Shown: positions 16,222-24,904 of the stretch, piece by piece
Layout of the letters: every line of letters begins with the position of its first letter
Position numbering within the stretch: position 1 is the first letter of the stretch
The notes under the pieces: model-generated
The model's database searches: none
Told to the model about the DNA's origin: nothing
The model's input: the letters and a program-made list of their open reading frames with translations, nothing else
NCBI GenBank assembly: GCA_016790285.1
Contig: JAEUPJ010000069.1
Location: 51,480-115,479, forward strand
Direction: 5' to 3'
DNA from: Roseateles sp.
GTDB lineage: Bacteria > Pseudomonadota > Gammaproteobacteria > Burkholderiales > Burkholderiaceae_C
DNA: 64,000 nucleotides
Translations under genes and position numbers: made by a program

Positions 16222-16887
16222 ATGAACGTTCTCATCATCGGGGCCTCACGCGGCCTGGGCCTGGAGTTCGTGCGCCAGTACCGCGCCGCGGGCGCCAGCG
16301 TCACCGCTACCGCGCGTGATGACGCCGGGCGCGAGCGCGTCGCCGCGCTCGGTGCCAAGCCGCTCACGCTGGACGTGGCCAGTGCCGCCAGCGTGTCGGG
16401 CCTGGCCTGGCAGATCGACGGCGAGGCCTTCGACGTGGTCGTCATCAACGCGGGCGTCTTCGGCTCGCGCGCCGGGGCGCTGGAGGCGCCCACGCAGGAC
16501 GACTTCGACACCGTCATGCGCACCAACGTGCTCGGCCCCATGCGGCTGCTGCCCCAGGTCGCCGAGGCCCTCGCTGCGGGCGCGCGGCTGGCCATCATCT
16601 CCTCGCGCATGGGCTCCATCGGCCTGCGCAGCGGCACGCACGGCTGGCTCTACCGCGCGTCCAAGGCCGCGGTCAACTCGGTCATGAAGGACGCCTCCCT
16701 CGTGCTCGCGGGCAAGGCCACCGTCATCAGCTTCCACCCGGGCTGGGTCAAGACCGACATGGGCGGCTCGGGCGCCGACATCGATGCGCCCACCAGCATC
16801 GCCGGCATGCGCACCGTGCTCGCCAGCGTGAAGCCGGCGGACACGGGCAGCTTCTTCAACTACGACGGCCAGCGGCTGGATTTCTGA
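16222..16887 (+). CDS. Short-chain dehydrogenase/reductase
   Basis: A 221-aa SDR with a Rossmann NAD(P)-binding motif GASRGLG at residues 7-13, the NAG motif (VINAGVF), catalytic Ser in IISSRMGS and the YRASK (YxxxK) pair. The PGWVKTDMGG motif after the active site matches the C-factor/sniffer-like subgroup of SDRs. It is 8 bp downstream of the LysE-type gene and 32 bp upstream of the acyl-CoA dehydrogenase on the same strand. The substrate is unknown. Confidence 0.92.
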   Translation: MNVLIIGASRGLGLEFVRQYRAAGASVTATARDDAGRERVAALGAKPLTLDVASAASVSGLAWQIDGEAFDVVVINAGVFGSRAGALEAPTQDDFDTVMRTNVLGPMRLLPQVAEALAAGARLAIISSRMGSIGLRSGTHGWLYRASKAAVNSVMKDASLVLAGKATVISFHPGWVKTDMGGSGADIDAPTSIAGMRTVLASVKPADTGSFFNYDGQRLDF

Positions 16888-16919
16888 CGCCGCGGCTTCC
16901 TCCCATACAGGACACCTCC

Positions 16920-18056
16920 ATGTTGCTCAGCGACGACCACCTTGCCGTGCAAGACGCAATCCGCGCCTACGTGCAAGCCGAGATCGCCCCCCATGCCGGC
17001 GCCTGGGACAAGGCCCACCACTTCCCCGCCGAACAGCTCAAGGGCCTCGCGGCCCTGGGCTGCTACGGCGTGGCCGTGCCCACCGAGTGGGACGGCGCCG
17101 GGCTGGACTACCTGGCCCTGGCCGTCATCCTCGAGGAGATTGCGGCCGGCGACGGCGGCACGAGCACGGTGGTCAGCGTCAACAACTGCCCGGTCTGCTC
17201 CATCCTGATGGCCTTCGGCAACGACGACCAGAAGCAACGCTTCCTCAAGCCGCTGGCGCGCGGCGACATGCTCGGCGCCTTCTGCCTGACCGAGCCGCAC
17301 GTGGGCTCCGAGGCCGGCGGCCTGCGCACGACGGCCACGCGTGAGGGCGACGGCTACGTGCTCAACGGCGTCAAGCAGTTCATCACGAGCGGCAAGCATG
17401 GCGACGTCGCCATCGTCATGGCCGTGACCGACAAGGCCGCGGGCAAGAAGGGCATCAGCGCCTTCCTCGTGCCGACTGCCACGCCCGGCTACACGGTCGC
17501 GCGCATCGAGGAGAAGCTCGGCCAGCACAGCAGCGACACGGCGCAGATCCTGTTCGAGAACTGCCGCGTGCCGGCCGCCAACCGGCTGGGCGAGGAGGGC
17601 CAGGGCCTGAAGATCGCGCTGTCGGGCCTGGAGGGCGGGCGCATCGGCATCGCGTCGCAGTCGGTGGGCATGGCCCGCGCGGCCTTCGAGGCGGCGCTGC
17701 GCTACAGCCGCGACCGCGTCACCTTCGGCCAGCCGATCTTCGAGCACCAGGCGGTGCAGTTCAAGCTGGCCGACATGGCCACGCAGATCGAGGCCGCGCG
17801 CCAGCTCATCTGGCACGCGGCGAGCCTGAAGGACGCCGGCCGCCCCTGCCTGAAGGAAGCGGCCATGGCCAAGCTCTTCGCCAGCGAGATGGCCGAGCGC
17901 GTGTGCTCCGACGCCATCCAGATCCACGGCGGCTATGGCTACCTCAGCGACTTCCCCGTGGAGCGCATCTACCGCGACGTGCGCGTCTGCCAGATCTACG
18001 AAGGCACGAGCGAGGTGCAGAAGATCCTGATCGGCCGGGCGCTGGCGCAGGCCTGA
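16920..18056 (+). CDS. Acyl-CoA dehydrogenase (short-chain type)
   Basis: A 378-aa FAD enzyme catalysing alpha,beta-desaturation of an acyl-CoA, passing electrons to ETF. Both family signatures are visible: GAFCLTEPHVGSEA (FAD and substrate binding) and the C-terminal QIHGGYGYLSDFPVERIYRD. The catalytic base is Glu361 in YEGTSEVQ, the position used by short/medium-chain and butyryl-CoA dehydrogenases. An AGGACACC ribosome-binding site precedes ATG 16920. Together with the thiolase upstream it suggests a fatty-acid or amino-acid degradation theme, though intervening genes differ in role. The acyl chain is not predictable. Confidence 0.95.
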   Translation: MLLSDDHLAVQDAIRAYVQAEIAPHAGAWDKAHHFPAEQLKGLAALGCYGVAVPTEWDGAGLDYLALAVILEEIAAGDGGTSTVVSVNNCPVCSILMAFGNDDQKQRFLKPLARGDMLGAFCLTEPHVGSEAGGLRTTATREGDGYVLNGVKQFITSGKHGDVAIVMAVTDKAAGKKGISAFLVPTATPGYTVARIEEKLGQHSSDTAQILFENCRVPAANRLGEEGQGLKIALSGLEGGRIGIASQSVGMARAAFEAALRYSRDRVTFGQPIFEHQAVQFKLADMATQIEAARQLIWHAASLKDAGRPCLKEAAMAKLFASEMAERVCSDAIQIHGGYGYLSDFPVERIYRDVRVCQIYEGTSEVQKILIGRALAQA

Positions 18057-18174
18057 TCAGGGCAGGCGGGCGAAGATGTGACGCGCCAGCGGACGGGCGC
18101 CTGAAGCCCCCGGCGCGTCGGTTCGACGGGCGGGTGGGTGCTTTCCGGGCTTGAGCGCCTGACCGGGTCCCGTG

Positions 18175-19077
18175 TCAGCCCGCCAGCGTGCCGAAGGCGC
18201 GGTCCAGCAGGTCGCTGGACGCCACCAGCGCCGCCCGCTCGGCCAGGTCCATGGCCGGTGCCGTCACCTGGCTGGCGCCCTTCGCGCTCACCAGCGCCGG
18301 CAGTGACAGCGCGACGCCGTTGTCCTGCACGCGGCTGACCGGCAGCAGCCGGCGCTCGTCGTTCACGATGCAGCCGATCAGCTCCGCCGTGACCAGCCCG
18401 ATGGCGTGGTTGGTGGCGCCCTTGCGCTGGATGACCTCGTAGGCCGCGCGGCGCACCTGCTGCGTGAGGGCTGCTTCGTCCTGGGCCTGCCAGCCCGGCC
18501 AGTCGCGCAGGGCGGTGCCGCCCACGCGCGCCGCCGACCACAGCGGCACCGACGAGTCGCCGTGCTCCCCCACCACCTGGGCATGCACCGACTGCGTCGC
18601 CACGCCCAGCCGCACGGCCAGCCGCTCGCGCAGCCGGGCGGTGTCCAGCAGGGTGCCGGTGCCGATGACGCGTTCCGGCGGCAGGCCGCTCGCGGCCTGG
18701 ATCACGCGGGTCAGCACGTCCACGGGGTTGGTCACGACGATGACGATGCCGGCAAAGCCGCTGAGGGCCTGGCCGATGCCGGCCGCGATGCGGGCGTTGT
18801 CGCGCAGCAGGTCCAGGCGGCTCTCGTCCGGTCGGCCGTTGCGGCCGGCTGCCAGCACGACGACATCGGCCTCGCGCATCTGCGCCAGCGGCACGGCGCG
18901 CACGGCGCAGCGCGGGTAGAAGGCGGCGCCATCGGCGAGGTCCAGGGCCTCGCCCTCGGCGACGGCGGCGCGCTGGTCCTGCAGCCACAGCTCGCGGGCG
19001 TGGCCCGCCAGCAGGGTGGAAAACGCGACGCTGGTGCCAACCCAGCCCGTGCCGATGATGCCGATGCGTGCTTTCAT
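18175..19077 (-). CDS. L-lactate/malate dehydrogenase family protein with an altered specificity loop
   Basis: A 300-aa NAD-dependent 2-hydroxyacid dehydrogenase. The Rossmann motif GTGWVG is at residues 7-12. Catalytic residues are present: Asp-Arg in LDTARLR, His in GEHGDSS, and the Arg in ESRLDL. The substrate-specificity position, usually Gln in lactate or Arg in malate dehydrogenases (the NQKPG/PRKPG loop), reads RNGRPD, so a Gly occupies it and an Arg sits one place later. The substrate could therefore be a different 2-oxoacid. ATG 19077 is the family start. The gene is convergent with the acyl-CoA dehydrogenase; the 118 bp between their stops shows nothing further. Confidence 0.88.
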   Translation of the reverse strand: MKARIGIIGTGWVGTSVAFSTLLAGHARELWLQDQRAAVAEGEALDLADGAAFYPRCAVRAVPLAQMREADVVVLAAGRNGRPDESRLDLLRDNARIAAGIGQALSGFAGIVIVVTNPVDVLTRVIQAASGLPPERVIGTGTLLDTARLRERLAVRLGVATQSVHAQVVGEHGDSSVPLWSAARVGGTALRDWPGWQAQDEAALTQQVRRAAYEVIQRKGATNHAIGLVTAELIGCIVNDERRLLPVSRVQDNGVALSLPALVSAKGASQVTAPAMDLAERAALVASSDLLDRAFGTLAG

Positions 19078-19207
19078 GCCCCAAGTATGGCCGGCTGCAA
19101 CGCGGCGCTGTCGATTCGCGCCCCGGGCTCGCCATTCGTCGCAGCCGGCTGGCCCGGCGCCGGCCGGCCTCCTAGCATGCGCCCCATTCAAACCAGGAGA
19201 AGTCGGC

Positions 19208-20137
19208 ATGACGGACGAGGTGTTGGTGGCCACCGGCCTGCGCAAGGCCTACGGGGCGCGGGTGGCGGTGCAGGACGTGGGGCTGTCGCTGCGCGCTGGC
19301 GAGGTGCTGGGGCTGCTCGGCCCCAACGGCGCGGGCAAGTCCACGACGGTGGGCATCATCTGCGGCCTCACCCAGCCCGACGCCGGCAGCGTGACACTCT
19401 CCGGCGGCGTGAGCCTGGCCTCCGACGAGTCGGCCTACAAGCGCCGCATCGGCCTGGTGCCGCAGGACATCGCGCTGTACGAGGAGCTGCCTGCGCGCAT
19501 GAACCTCGAACTCTGCGGTGCCCTGTACGGCATGGCGCCCGACCTCATCCGCCGCCGCACCGACGAGGTGCTGGCGATGGTGGGCCTGGCCGACCGCGCC
19601 CGGGACAAGCCGTCCACCTTCTCCGGTGGCATGAAGCGCCGGCTCAACATCGCCTGCGCGCTGCTGCACGACCCCGACGTCATCCTGCTGGACGAGCCCA
19701 CGGCCGGTGTCGACCCGCAAAGCCGCAATGCCATCTTCGACAACCTCGAAGCGCTCAAGGCCGCCGGCAAAGCCCTGGTCTACACCACCCACTACATGGA
19801 AGAGGCCGAGCGCCTGGCCGACCGCATCGTCATCGTCGACCACGGTCGCGTGGTGGCCAGCGGCACGCAGGCCGAGTTGTTCGCCCGGCTGCCCGCGGCG
19901 CAGACCCTGCAGGTCGAGATCGACGGCGAGCCCGACGACGCCGCACTCGCCGGCCTGCCCGGCCTCACCCGAACCGGACAGCGGCTGGACGTGCAGCTGG
20001 CCGACCTCGGCCGCGACACCGGCCCGCTGCTGGCCGCGCTGCACGAACGCGGCGTGAAGGTGCGCGGCCTGGCCTCCAGCCGCGCCACGCTCGAAGACGT
20101 CTTCCTCCACCTCACCGGCCGCGCTCTGCGGGATTGA
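19208..20137 (+). CDS. ABC transporter ATP-binding protein (ABC-2 exporter)
   Basis: A 309-aa cytoplasmic ATPase. Walker A is GPNGAGKST, the signature motif is FSGGMKRRL, Walker B is VILLDEPTAGVDP and the switch His is in YTTHYMEEAERL. The C-terminal ~90 residues form the regulatory extension common in DrrA/CcmA-like exporters. It ends 10 bp before an ABC-2 permease gene, so the two form an exporter for an unknown compound (drug, polysaccharide or lipid). It diverges from the lactate/malate-type dehydrogenase gene with 130 bp between starts, and an AGGAG site lies before ATG 19208. Confidence 0.94.
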   Translation: MTDEVLVATGLRKAYGARVAVQDVGLSLRAGEVLGLLGPNGAGKSTTVGIICGLTQPDAGSVTLSGGVSLASDESAYKRRIGLVPQDIALYEELPARMNLELCGALYGMAPDLIRRRTDEVLAMVGLADRARDKPSTFSGGMKRRLNIACALLHDPDVILLDEPTAGVDPQSRNAIFDNLEALKAAGKALVYTTHYMEEAERLADRIVIVDHGRVVASGTQAELFARLPAAQTLQVEIDGEPDDAALAGLPGLTRTGQRLDVQLADLGRDTGPLLAALHERGVKVRGLASSRATLEDVFLHLTGRALRD

Positions 20138-20147
20138 GGACCTCACC

Positions 20148-21449
20148 ATGCAAGCCCTCCTCGCCCTCGTCCGTGCAGAGATCAAGCTGCACTTCTCCAA
20201 CCGCCGCGCCGTGCTGATGAGCATCGTGGCGCCCATCCTCATCGCGGCCTTCTTCGGCAGCCTGTTTGGCGGCTCGACCAAGATGGCCGGCATCCCCATC
20301 GGTGTCGTCGACCTGGACGCCAGCCCGCTGTCGCAGCGCGTCGTGGCGGCGCTGCAGGTCGAGGCCTCGCTCAAGACCTCCGTCACGACCGAGGCCGAGG
20401 CGCTCGCCCAGGTGCGCGCCGGCAAGCTGCGCGCCGTGGCCATCCTGCCGGCCGGGCTCGGCAAGCAGGCGGGCGCGGCCCTCTTCGGCGGCGGCGCCAA
20501 GCCGGAGATCCAGCTGCACTACGACCCCTCCCAGTCCAGCGCCCTGGCCGTAGTGCGCGGCATGCTCGCGCAGACGCTGATGCAGGAGGTGAGCCGCTCC
20601 ACCTTCAGCGCCGGCAGCCCCGTGCTCGGCGACATGAAGCAGCAGATCGAGCAGGCCAGCGGCATCGAGCCCGAGCGCCGGGCGGAGCTGGTGCGCATGT
20701 TCGACAGCATCCATGCCGTGCAGCAGCGAGACGCCGCGGCCTCGTCCGCGGGGGGCGCGTCCCAGCCGGGGCTGGGCGGCGGGCTGTCCATGCCCTACAC
20801 CACCCGCGAGATCGAAGCCGTGCAGGCCAGCGCCAACGCGGCCCCCGTGGCCTACAACAGCTACGCCCATTCGTTTGCCGGCATGGGCGTGCAGTTCATC
20901 CTGATGAGCGGCGTCGAGCTGGGCATGGGCCTGCTGCTGATGCGGCGCCTCGGGCTGTGGAAGCGGTTGCGCGCGGCGCCGCTGTCGCGCAGCCAGCTGC
21001 TGGGCAGCCGCATCGTGGCGGGGGCGGTGATCGCGATGATCGTCTTCACCGTCATCTACGCGGTGGCCATCGCCGCCTTCGGGGTGCGGGTGCTGGGCAG
21101 CGCCGCCGGCCTGGTGCTGGTGCTCGCCTGCTTCTCGTTGCTGACGGCCAGCTTCGGCCTGCTGGTGGCGGCGCTGGGCCGCACGCCCGAGGCCACGCGG
21201 GGCCTGGCCATCCTGGCCACGCTGTTGATGGTGATGCTCGGCGGCGCCTGGGTGCCGTCCTTCCTCTTCCCCGAGTGGCTGCAGACCCTGTCGCTGGCCG
21301 TGCCCACGCGTTGGGCGGTGGACGCGCTGGACGCCATGACCTGGCGCGGCCAGCCCTTCAGCGAGGCGCTGCTGCCCAGCGCCGTCATGCTCGGCTTCAC
21401 CGCACTCTTCGGCCTCGTCGCCGTGTGGCGCTTCCGCTGGGACGAGTGA
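20148..21449 (+). CDS. ABC-2 type transporter permease
   Basis: A 433-aa inner-membrane protein. One membrane helix lies near the N-terminus (LMSIVAPILIAAFFGSLF), followed by a large extracytoplasmic domain of about 220 residues, then five C-terminal helices with the ABC2 signature region around LATLLMVMLGGAWVP. This is the NatB/YhgE-like layout of exporters. It follows its ATPase by 10 bp. The large outer domain holds a GGASQPGLGGGL linker. The substrate is unknown. Confidence 0.92.
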   Translation: MQALLALVRAEIKLHFSNRRAVLMSIVAPILIAAFFGSLFGGSTKMAGIPIGVVDLDASPLSQRVVAALQVEASLKTSVTTEAEALAQVRAGKLRAVAILPAGLGKQAGAALFGGGAKPEIQLHYDPSQSSALAVVRGMLAQTLMQEVSRSTFSAGSPVLGDMKQQIEQASGIEPERRAELVRMFDSIHAVQQRDAAASSAGGASQPGLGGGLSMPYTTREIEAVQASANAAPVAYNSYAHSFAGMGVQFILMSGVELGMGLLLMRRLGLWKRLRAAPLSRSQLLGSRIVAGAVIAMIVFTVIYAVAIAAFGVRVLGSAAGLVLVLACFSLLTASFGLLVAALGRTPEATRGLAILATLLMVMLGGAWVPSFLFPEWLQTLSLAVPTRWAVDALDAMTWRGQPFSEALLPSAVMLGFTALFGLVAVWRFRWDE

Positions 21450-21475
21450 GGCGGCGCGCCGCGTGCAGTCCCCGC

Positions 21476-22111
21476 ATGGACGACCTCACCCACGCCTTCT
21501 ACGCGCGCTACGCGGCGGCCGGCGCCGCGGCCGAGTCACCGCGCAGCGCCATGCTGCCCTACCTGCTGCGCTGGCTGCCCGCGGGCAGCACGGTGCTGGA
21601 CGTGGGGGCCGGCGCCGGGCGCGACGTCGCGGCGCTGCTGGCGGCGGGCCTGCCGGCCTGGGGCCTGGAGCCGCATGACGGCATGCGGCTTCAGGCCGAG
21701 TCGCTGTTCCCCGCCACGCGCGGGCGGCTGCGGCCGGCCTCGCTGCCGGAGCTGGGCCGGCCCTGGGCCGACGCCTGCCCGCTGGGGTTCGACGCCGTGG
21801 TCTGCAGCGCCGTGCTGATGCACGTGGCGCCGGCCGACCTGCCGCGGGCGCTGGCGTCGATGGTCGAGCAGCTCGGCCCGGCGCACGCAGGCCGGCCGGC
21901 GCGGCTGTTGCTGGCAGTGCCCGAGATGGACGCAGTGCGCCTGGCGGGCGGGCGCGATGCCGACGCGCGCTGCTTTCACAACCACGCGCCCGCCACGCTG
22001 CAGGCGCTGCTGGCCGCACATGGGCTGGCGCTGCTGGAAGCGGCCGTCAACGACGCCGTGCTCGCCAGCGAGGGCACGCGTTGGCACATGCTCGTGTTCG
22101 GGGGCGGCTGA
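21476..22111 (+). CDS. SAM-dependent methyltransferase
   Basis: A 211-aa class I methyltransferase. The SAM-binding motif I VLDVGAGAGRDVAALL lies at about residues 40-55, followed by the acidic post-I motif LEPHDGM, and FDAVVCSAVLMHV is motif IV. It carries no membrane segment. ATG 21476 starts 26 bp after the ABC permease; the frame is open far upstream but only as an overlap of the permease. The substrate is unknown, and the closeness to the exporter may or may not be functional. Confidence 0.87.
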   Translation: MDDLTHAFYARYAAAGAAAESPRSAMLPYLLRWLPAGSTVLDVGAGAGRDVAALLAAGLPAWGLEPHDGMRLQAESLFPATRGRLRPASLPELGRPWADACPLGFDAVVCSAVLMHVAPADLPRALASMVEQLGPAHAGRPARLLLAVPEMDAVRLAGGRDADARCFHNHAPATLQALLAAHGLALLEAAVNDAVLASEGTRWHMLVFGGG

Positions 22112-22126
22112 GGCCCTCGGCGGAAC

Positions 22127-22651
22127 TCAGGCGCGGGCCGTGGCGGCGCCGCGGCGCACCGGCCCCACGCGGGCCTCGATGCGCTGCTGCAGGCCGCGCA
22201 GCGCGCCCAGCATGAACAGCAGCTCCACCGTGACGAACAGCGGTCCGATGATGAGGCCGATGAGGTCGTCCACGAAGGCGGGCTTGCGGCCTTCCCAGAA
22301 GTGGCCGACGAACTGGAACACCCAGCCCACCACGAAGCCGCCCACACCCCAGGCCAGCCACACAGGCGTGGACTGCGCCGCCGCCCAGGCGCCCAGGCTG
22401 ACGGCGCCGGCCAGCAGGGCCGTCATCAGCACGCCCAGGCGCACGTCCAGCAACAAGTAGTACAGGGCGGTGAGGGCCGACACGATGAGGGCGGGCGAGG
22501 CGGTCACGCCCGCGAGCTCCACCGCGGGGCGGGACAACAGCGTGGCCACGGCCACCACGATCATCGGGATGCCGACGAAGTGCGTGGCGATGTTGCGGCT
22601 GTCGCGGTGGTAGGCGGCGTAGTTGGCCAGTTGCTCTTCGAGGGTTTTCAT
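22127..22651 (-). CDS. Mpo1-like (DUF962) membrane protein
   Basis: A 174-aa protein with four hydrophobic helices, beginning EEQLANYAAYHRDSRNIATH and containing IPMIV and VFQFVGHFWEGRKPA. The conserved His residues (YHRDSRN, ATHFVGIP, GHFWEGRKPA) match the DUF962/Mpo1 family, whose yeast member is an iron-dependent dioxygenase that shortens 2-hydroxy fatty acids. A similar role in bacteria is unproved. It converges with the methyltransferase gene (15 bp between stops) and diverges from the Crp/Fnr gene. Confidence 0.9.
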   Translation of the reverse strand: MKTLEEQLANYAAYHRDSRNIATHFVGIPMIVVAVATLLSRPAVELAGVTASPALIVSALTALYYLLLDVRLGVLMTALLAGAVSLGAWAAAQSTPVWLAWGVGGFVVGWVFQFVGHFWEGRKPAFVDDLIGLIIGPLFVTVELLFMLGALRGLQQRIEARVGPVRRGAATARA

Positions 22652-22738
22652 CGGTGCCTGTCGTGGTGAGCCCGGTTGCTCCGGTGCCCGGGATCATGGG
22701 ACAAAGCAGGACCGCGTTCTGTCCAGCAGCCGACACAA

Positions 22739-23443
22739 GTGACCCGCTCCCCCGCCCGCGCGAACACCCTGGCCGTGCTGACCGCCAGCGCCTGGTTCCG
22801 CACCCTGCCCGAGGCCTTGCAGCAGTGGCTGCAGGCGCACCTGCGCGAGCGGCGCCTGGCGCCGGGAGAGCGGCTCTTCTCGCGTGGCGATGCGCCGGAC
22901 GGCCTCTACGGCCTGGCTGCGGGCCTCGTGCGCTTCACGGGGGTGAACGAGGCGGGCCAGGAGGCCATCCTCGTGGTGCTGAACCCGCCGCACTGGTTCG
23001 GCGAGATCGCCCTCTTCGACGACGAGCCACGCACGCACGACGCCTGGGGCGAGTCGGCCGCCACGCTCTGGCACGTGCCGCAGCACGAGCTGGTGGCGCT
23101 GCTGGCCGAGCGGCCCGAGCATTGGCGGCATTTCGGCCGGCTGCTCACGCAGAAGATCCGTGCCTCGTTCACGGCGGTGGAAGACCTCGTGCTGCTGGCG
23201 CCGCGCGCGCGGCTGGCGCGTCGCCTGGCGCTGATGGCCACGGGCTTCGGCACGCTGCAGGGCCACAGCCTGCGCGTGCTGCAGGTCTCGCAGGAGCAGC
23301 TCGCCTCCATGCTCGCGCTGTCGCGCCAGACGGTGAACCAGACGCTCAAGGAGCTGGAGGCGGCGGGGGTGCTGCGCCGCGCGCGCGGCGCCATCGAGGT
23401 GCTGGACCTGGAGGCGCTGCGGCGCGACGCGGTGACGGGCTGA
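22739..23443 (+). CDS. Crp/Fnr-family transcriptional regulator
   Basis: A 234-aa regulator if GTG 22739 is used; a TTG at 22676 would add 21 unlike residues. It has a cyclic-nucleotide-binding-like beta barrel (about residues 25-130, GERLFSRGDAPDGLYGL and FGEIALFD) and a C-terminal winged helix with the HTH SQEQLASMLALSRQTVNQTLKEL. The Fnr iron-sulfur cysteines are absent, so it is not an oxygen sensor of that kind. The stretch before the start holds GGAC-N8-GTCC inverted half-sites (22710-22725). Effector and targets are unknown. Confidence 0.9.
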   Translation: MTRSPARANTLAVLTASAWFRTLPEALQQWLQAHLRERRLAPGERLFSRGDAPDGLYGLAAGLVRFTGVNEAGQEAILVVLNPPHWFGEIALFDDEPRTHDAWGESAATLWHVPQHELVALLAERPEHWRHFGRLLTQKIRASFTAVEDLVLLAPRARLARRLALMATGFGTLQGHSLRVLQVSQEQLASMLALSRQTVNQTLKELEAAGVLRRARGAIEVLDLEALRRDAVTG

Positions 23444-23464
23444 CGCCCGTCGAGGGCGCGGGGC

Positions 23465-24019
23465 TCAGGGGCGCAGCTGGCCCACTTCGCCGTCGTGGAT
23501 GGGCTTGCCCAGCGCTGCGCCGATGAGCATCTTCACGCCAGCGACGGCGTCGCCGTGCTTGTTGTCCCAGTACTGGCCGGCGGTGGGCTGCACGCGGATG
23601 ACGCTGACGCAGGGGTCGTCCTCGCCGCCCGGGAACCAGGTGCGGGCCAGGGGCGTCCAGAGCTTGTGGATCACCGCGCGGTCGTGGATGACCGTGGCCA
23701 GGCCGCTCAGGTGCATGAAGCCCGAATGCTCGGACGCCTGGAAGTACAGCTCGACGGTGCCGTCGGCCTCGATCTGCGCGTTCTTGCGGCTGTGCTTGTC
23801 ACTCAGGAACCACAGCGTGCCGTCGTCGTCGCAGGCGCGCACGCCCATCGGGCGCACGCCGCCGTGCGTGACGAGGAAGCAGGTGTCGGCCTTGTCGGCG
23901 ATGTCCTTCATCTTCTCGGCGGCCTGCGCGCCGTTCAGGTCGTGGCGCACATCGTCGTCTTCGCGGCTCGGGTGGGTCGGGGTGAGGTCCTCGTGGGCGT
24001 TCATCAGCGGGGTGTTCAT
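23465..24019 (-). CDS. Pyridoxamine 5'-phosphate oxidase-like general stress protein
   Basis: A 184-aa flavin-binding split-barrel protein of the general-stress-protein 26 type. The domain covers about residues 45-175 (FLVTHGGVRPMGVRACDDDG, LWFLSDKHSRKNAQIE, and the late VSVIRVQPTAGQYWDN). These proteins bind FMN or F420-like cofactors and are often induced by stress, but the enzymatic role is unknown. ATG 24019 follows a GAGACCGAGATG-type context; a long open frame upstream lacks similarity. The gene converges with the Crp/Fnr gene (21 bp between stops). Confidence 0.88.
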   Translation of the reverse strand: MNTPLMNAHEDLTPTHPSREDDDVRHDLNGAQAAEKMKDIADKADTCFLVTHGGVRPMGVRACDDDGTLWFLSDKHSRKNAQIEADGTVELYFQASEHSGFMHLSGLATVIHDRAVIHKLWTPLARTWFPGGEDDPCVSVIRVQPTAGQYWDNKHGDAVAGVKMLIGAALGKPIHDGEVGQLRP

Positions 24020-24101
24020 CTCGGTCTCCGTGGGATGGGCGGGTTTCCCACGGTAGGCGGCACGCCCGCTTGGGCGTGTAGGCGGCGAGGCCGTCGAGGG
24101 C

Positions 24102-24788
24102 TCAGCGCAGGGCGGTGAGCCAGCGCTCCAGGCGCGGTGCCAGGCGCCACCCGTCTTCACCCAGCCAGTCGGCCGCGACGAGGATGTGGTGGGCCCGGCC
24201 GATGAGCTTCTCCCGCGGCACCGTGCCGATGTAGCGCGAGTCCTCGCTGTTGTCGCGGTTGTCGCCCAGCACGAAGTACTCGCCCGCGGGCACGGTGCGC
24301 TCGGCGAAGTCGCGCCGCGCCGTGACGCCGGGCAGGTACCGCACGGTGTGCGGTCGGCCGGGCAGCTGCTCGGTCGCGCGCAGGGCCTGCACGGGCCAGC
24401 CGGGGGCGAGGTGCTCGCCCACCTGGCGGCGCTCGGTGTAGCCCAGTGCCAGGCCGTTGAGGATGAGCACGCCGTCCTGCATGGCGATGCGGTCGCCCGG
24501 CAGGCCGACGATGCGCTTGATGAGCCGCGTGCCGCCGGCCGGCGAGCTCAGCGTGACGATGTCGCCCCGCCGGGGCTCGTCCAGCGGCAGCAGCACAACG
24601 TCGGTCAGCGGCAGCTTCACGTCGTACGCCAGGCGGTTGACGAGCACGACGTCGCCTTCGAGCAGCGTCGGCCGCATCGAGGCCGAGGGGATGGGGTTCC
24701 AGTCGGCCACGGCGGTGCGAAACAGCCCGAAGCCGAGCAGGAACAGGAGGAAGCCGCGGTTCTCGCGGAGGGTGCGTCGGATGTCCAT
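24102..24788 (-). CDS. lepB: Signal peptidase I
   Basis: A 228-aa membrane serine protease that removes signal peptides on the outer face of the inner membrane. One membrane helix (FLLFLLGFGLFRTAVADW) precedes catalytic Ser37 in PSASMRP, and the general base Lys91 is in TRLIKRIVGLPGD. The final family box reads YFVLGDNRDNSEDSRYIG. It is shorter than E. coli LepB (one helix instead of two). It is not in a lepA-lepB-rnc cluster here, so it may be a second paralogue. ATG 24788 or 24797 could be used. Confidence 0.93.
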   Translation of the reverse strand: MDIRRTLRENRGFLLFLLGFGLFRTAVADWNPIPSASMRPTLLEGDVVLVNRLAYDVKLPLTDVVLLPLDEPRRGDIVTLSSPAGGTRLIKRIVGLPGDRIAMQDGVLILNGLALGYTERRQVGEHLAPGWPVQALRATEQLPGRPHTVRYLPGVTARRDFAERTVPAGEYFVLGDNRDNSEDSRYIGTVPREKLIGRAHHILVAADWLGEDGWRLAPRLERWLTALR

Positions 24789-24904
24789 GGCCCGCATGGT
24801 GCGCGGCGCCCACCCGCGCCAGGGGCAGGCCCGGGCGAATGGCCGGCCGGGTGCGGCGAATGGCAGCTGCGCCGCGCGAATGGCGGGCGCGGTACAACGC
24901 GGGC

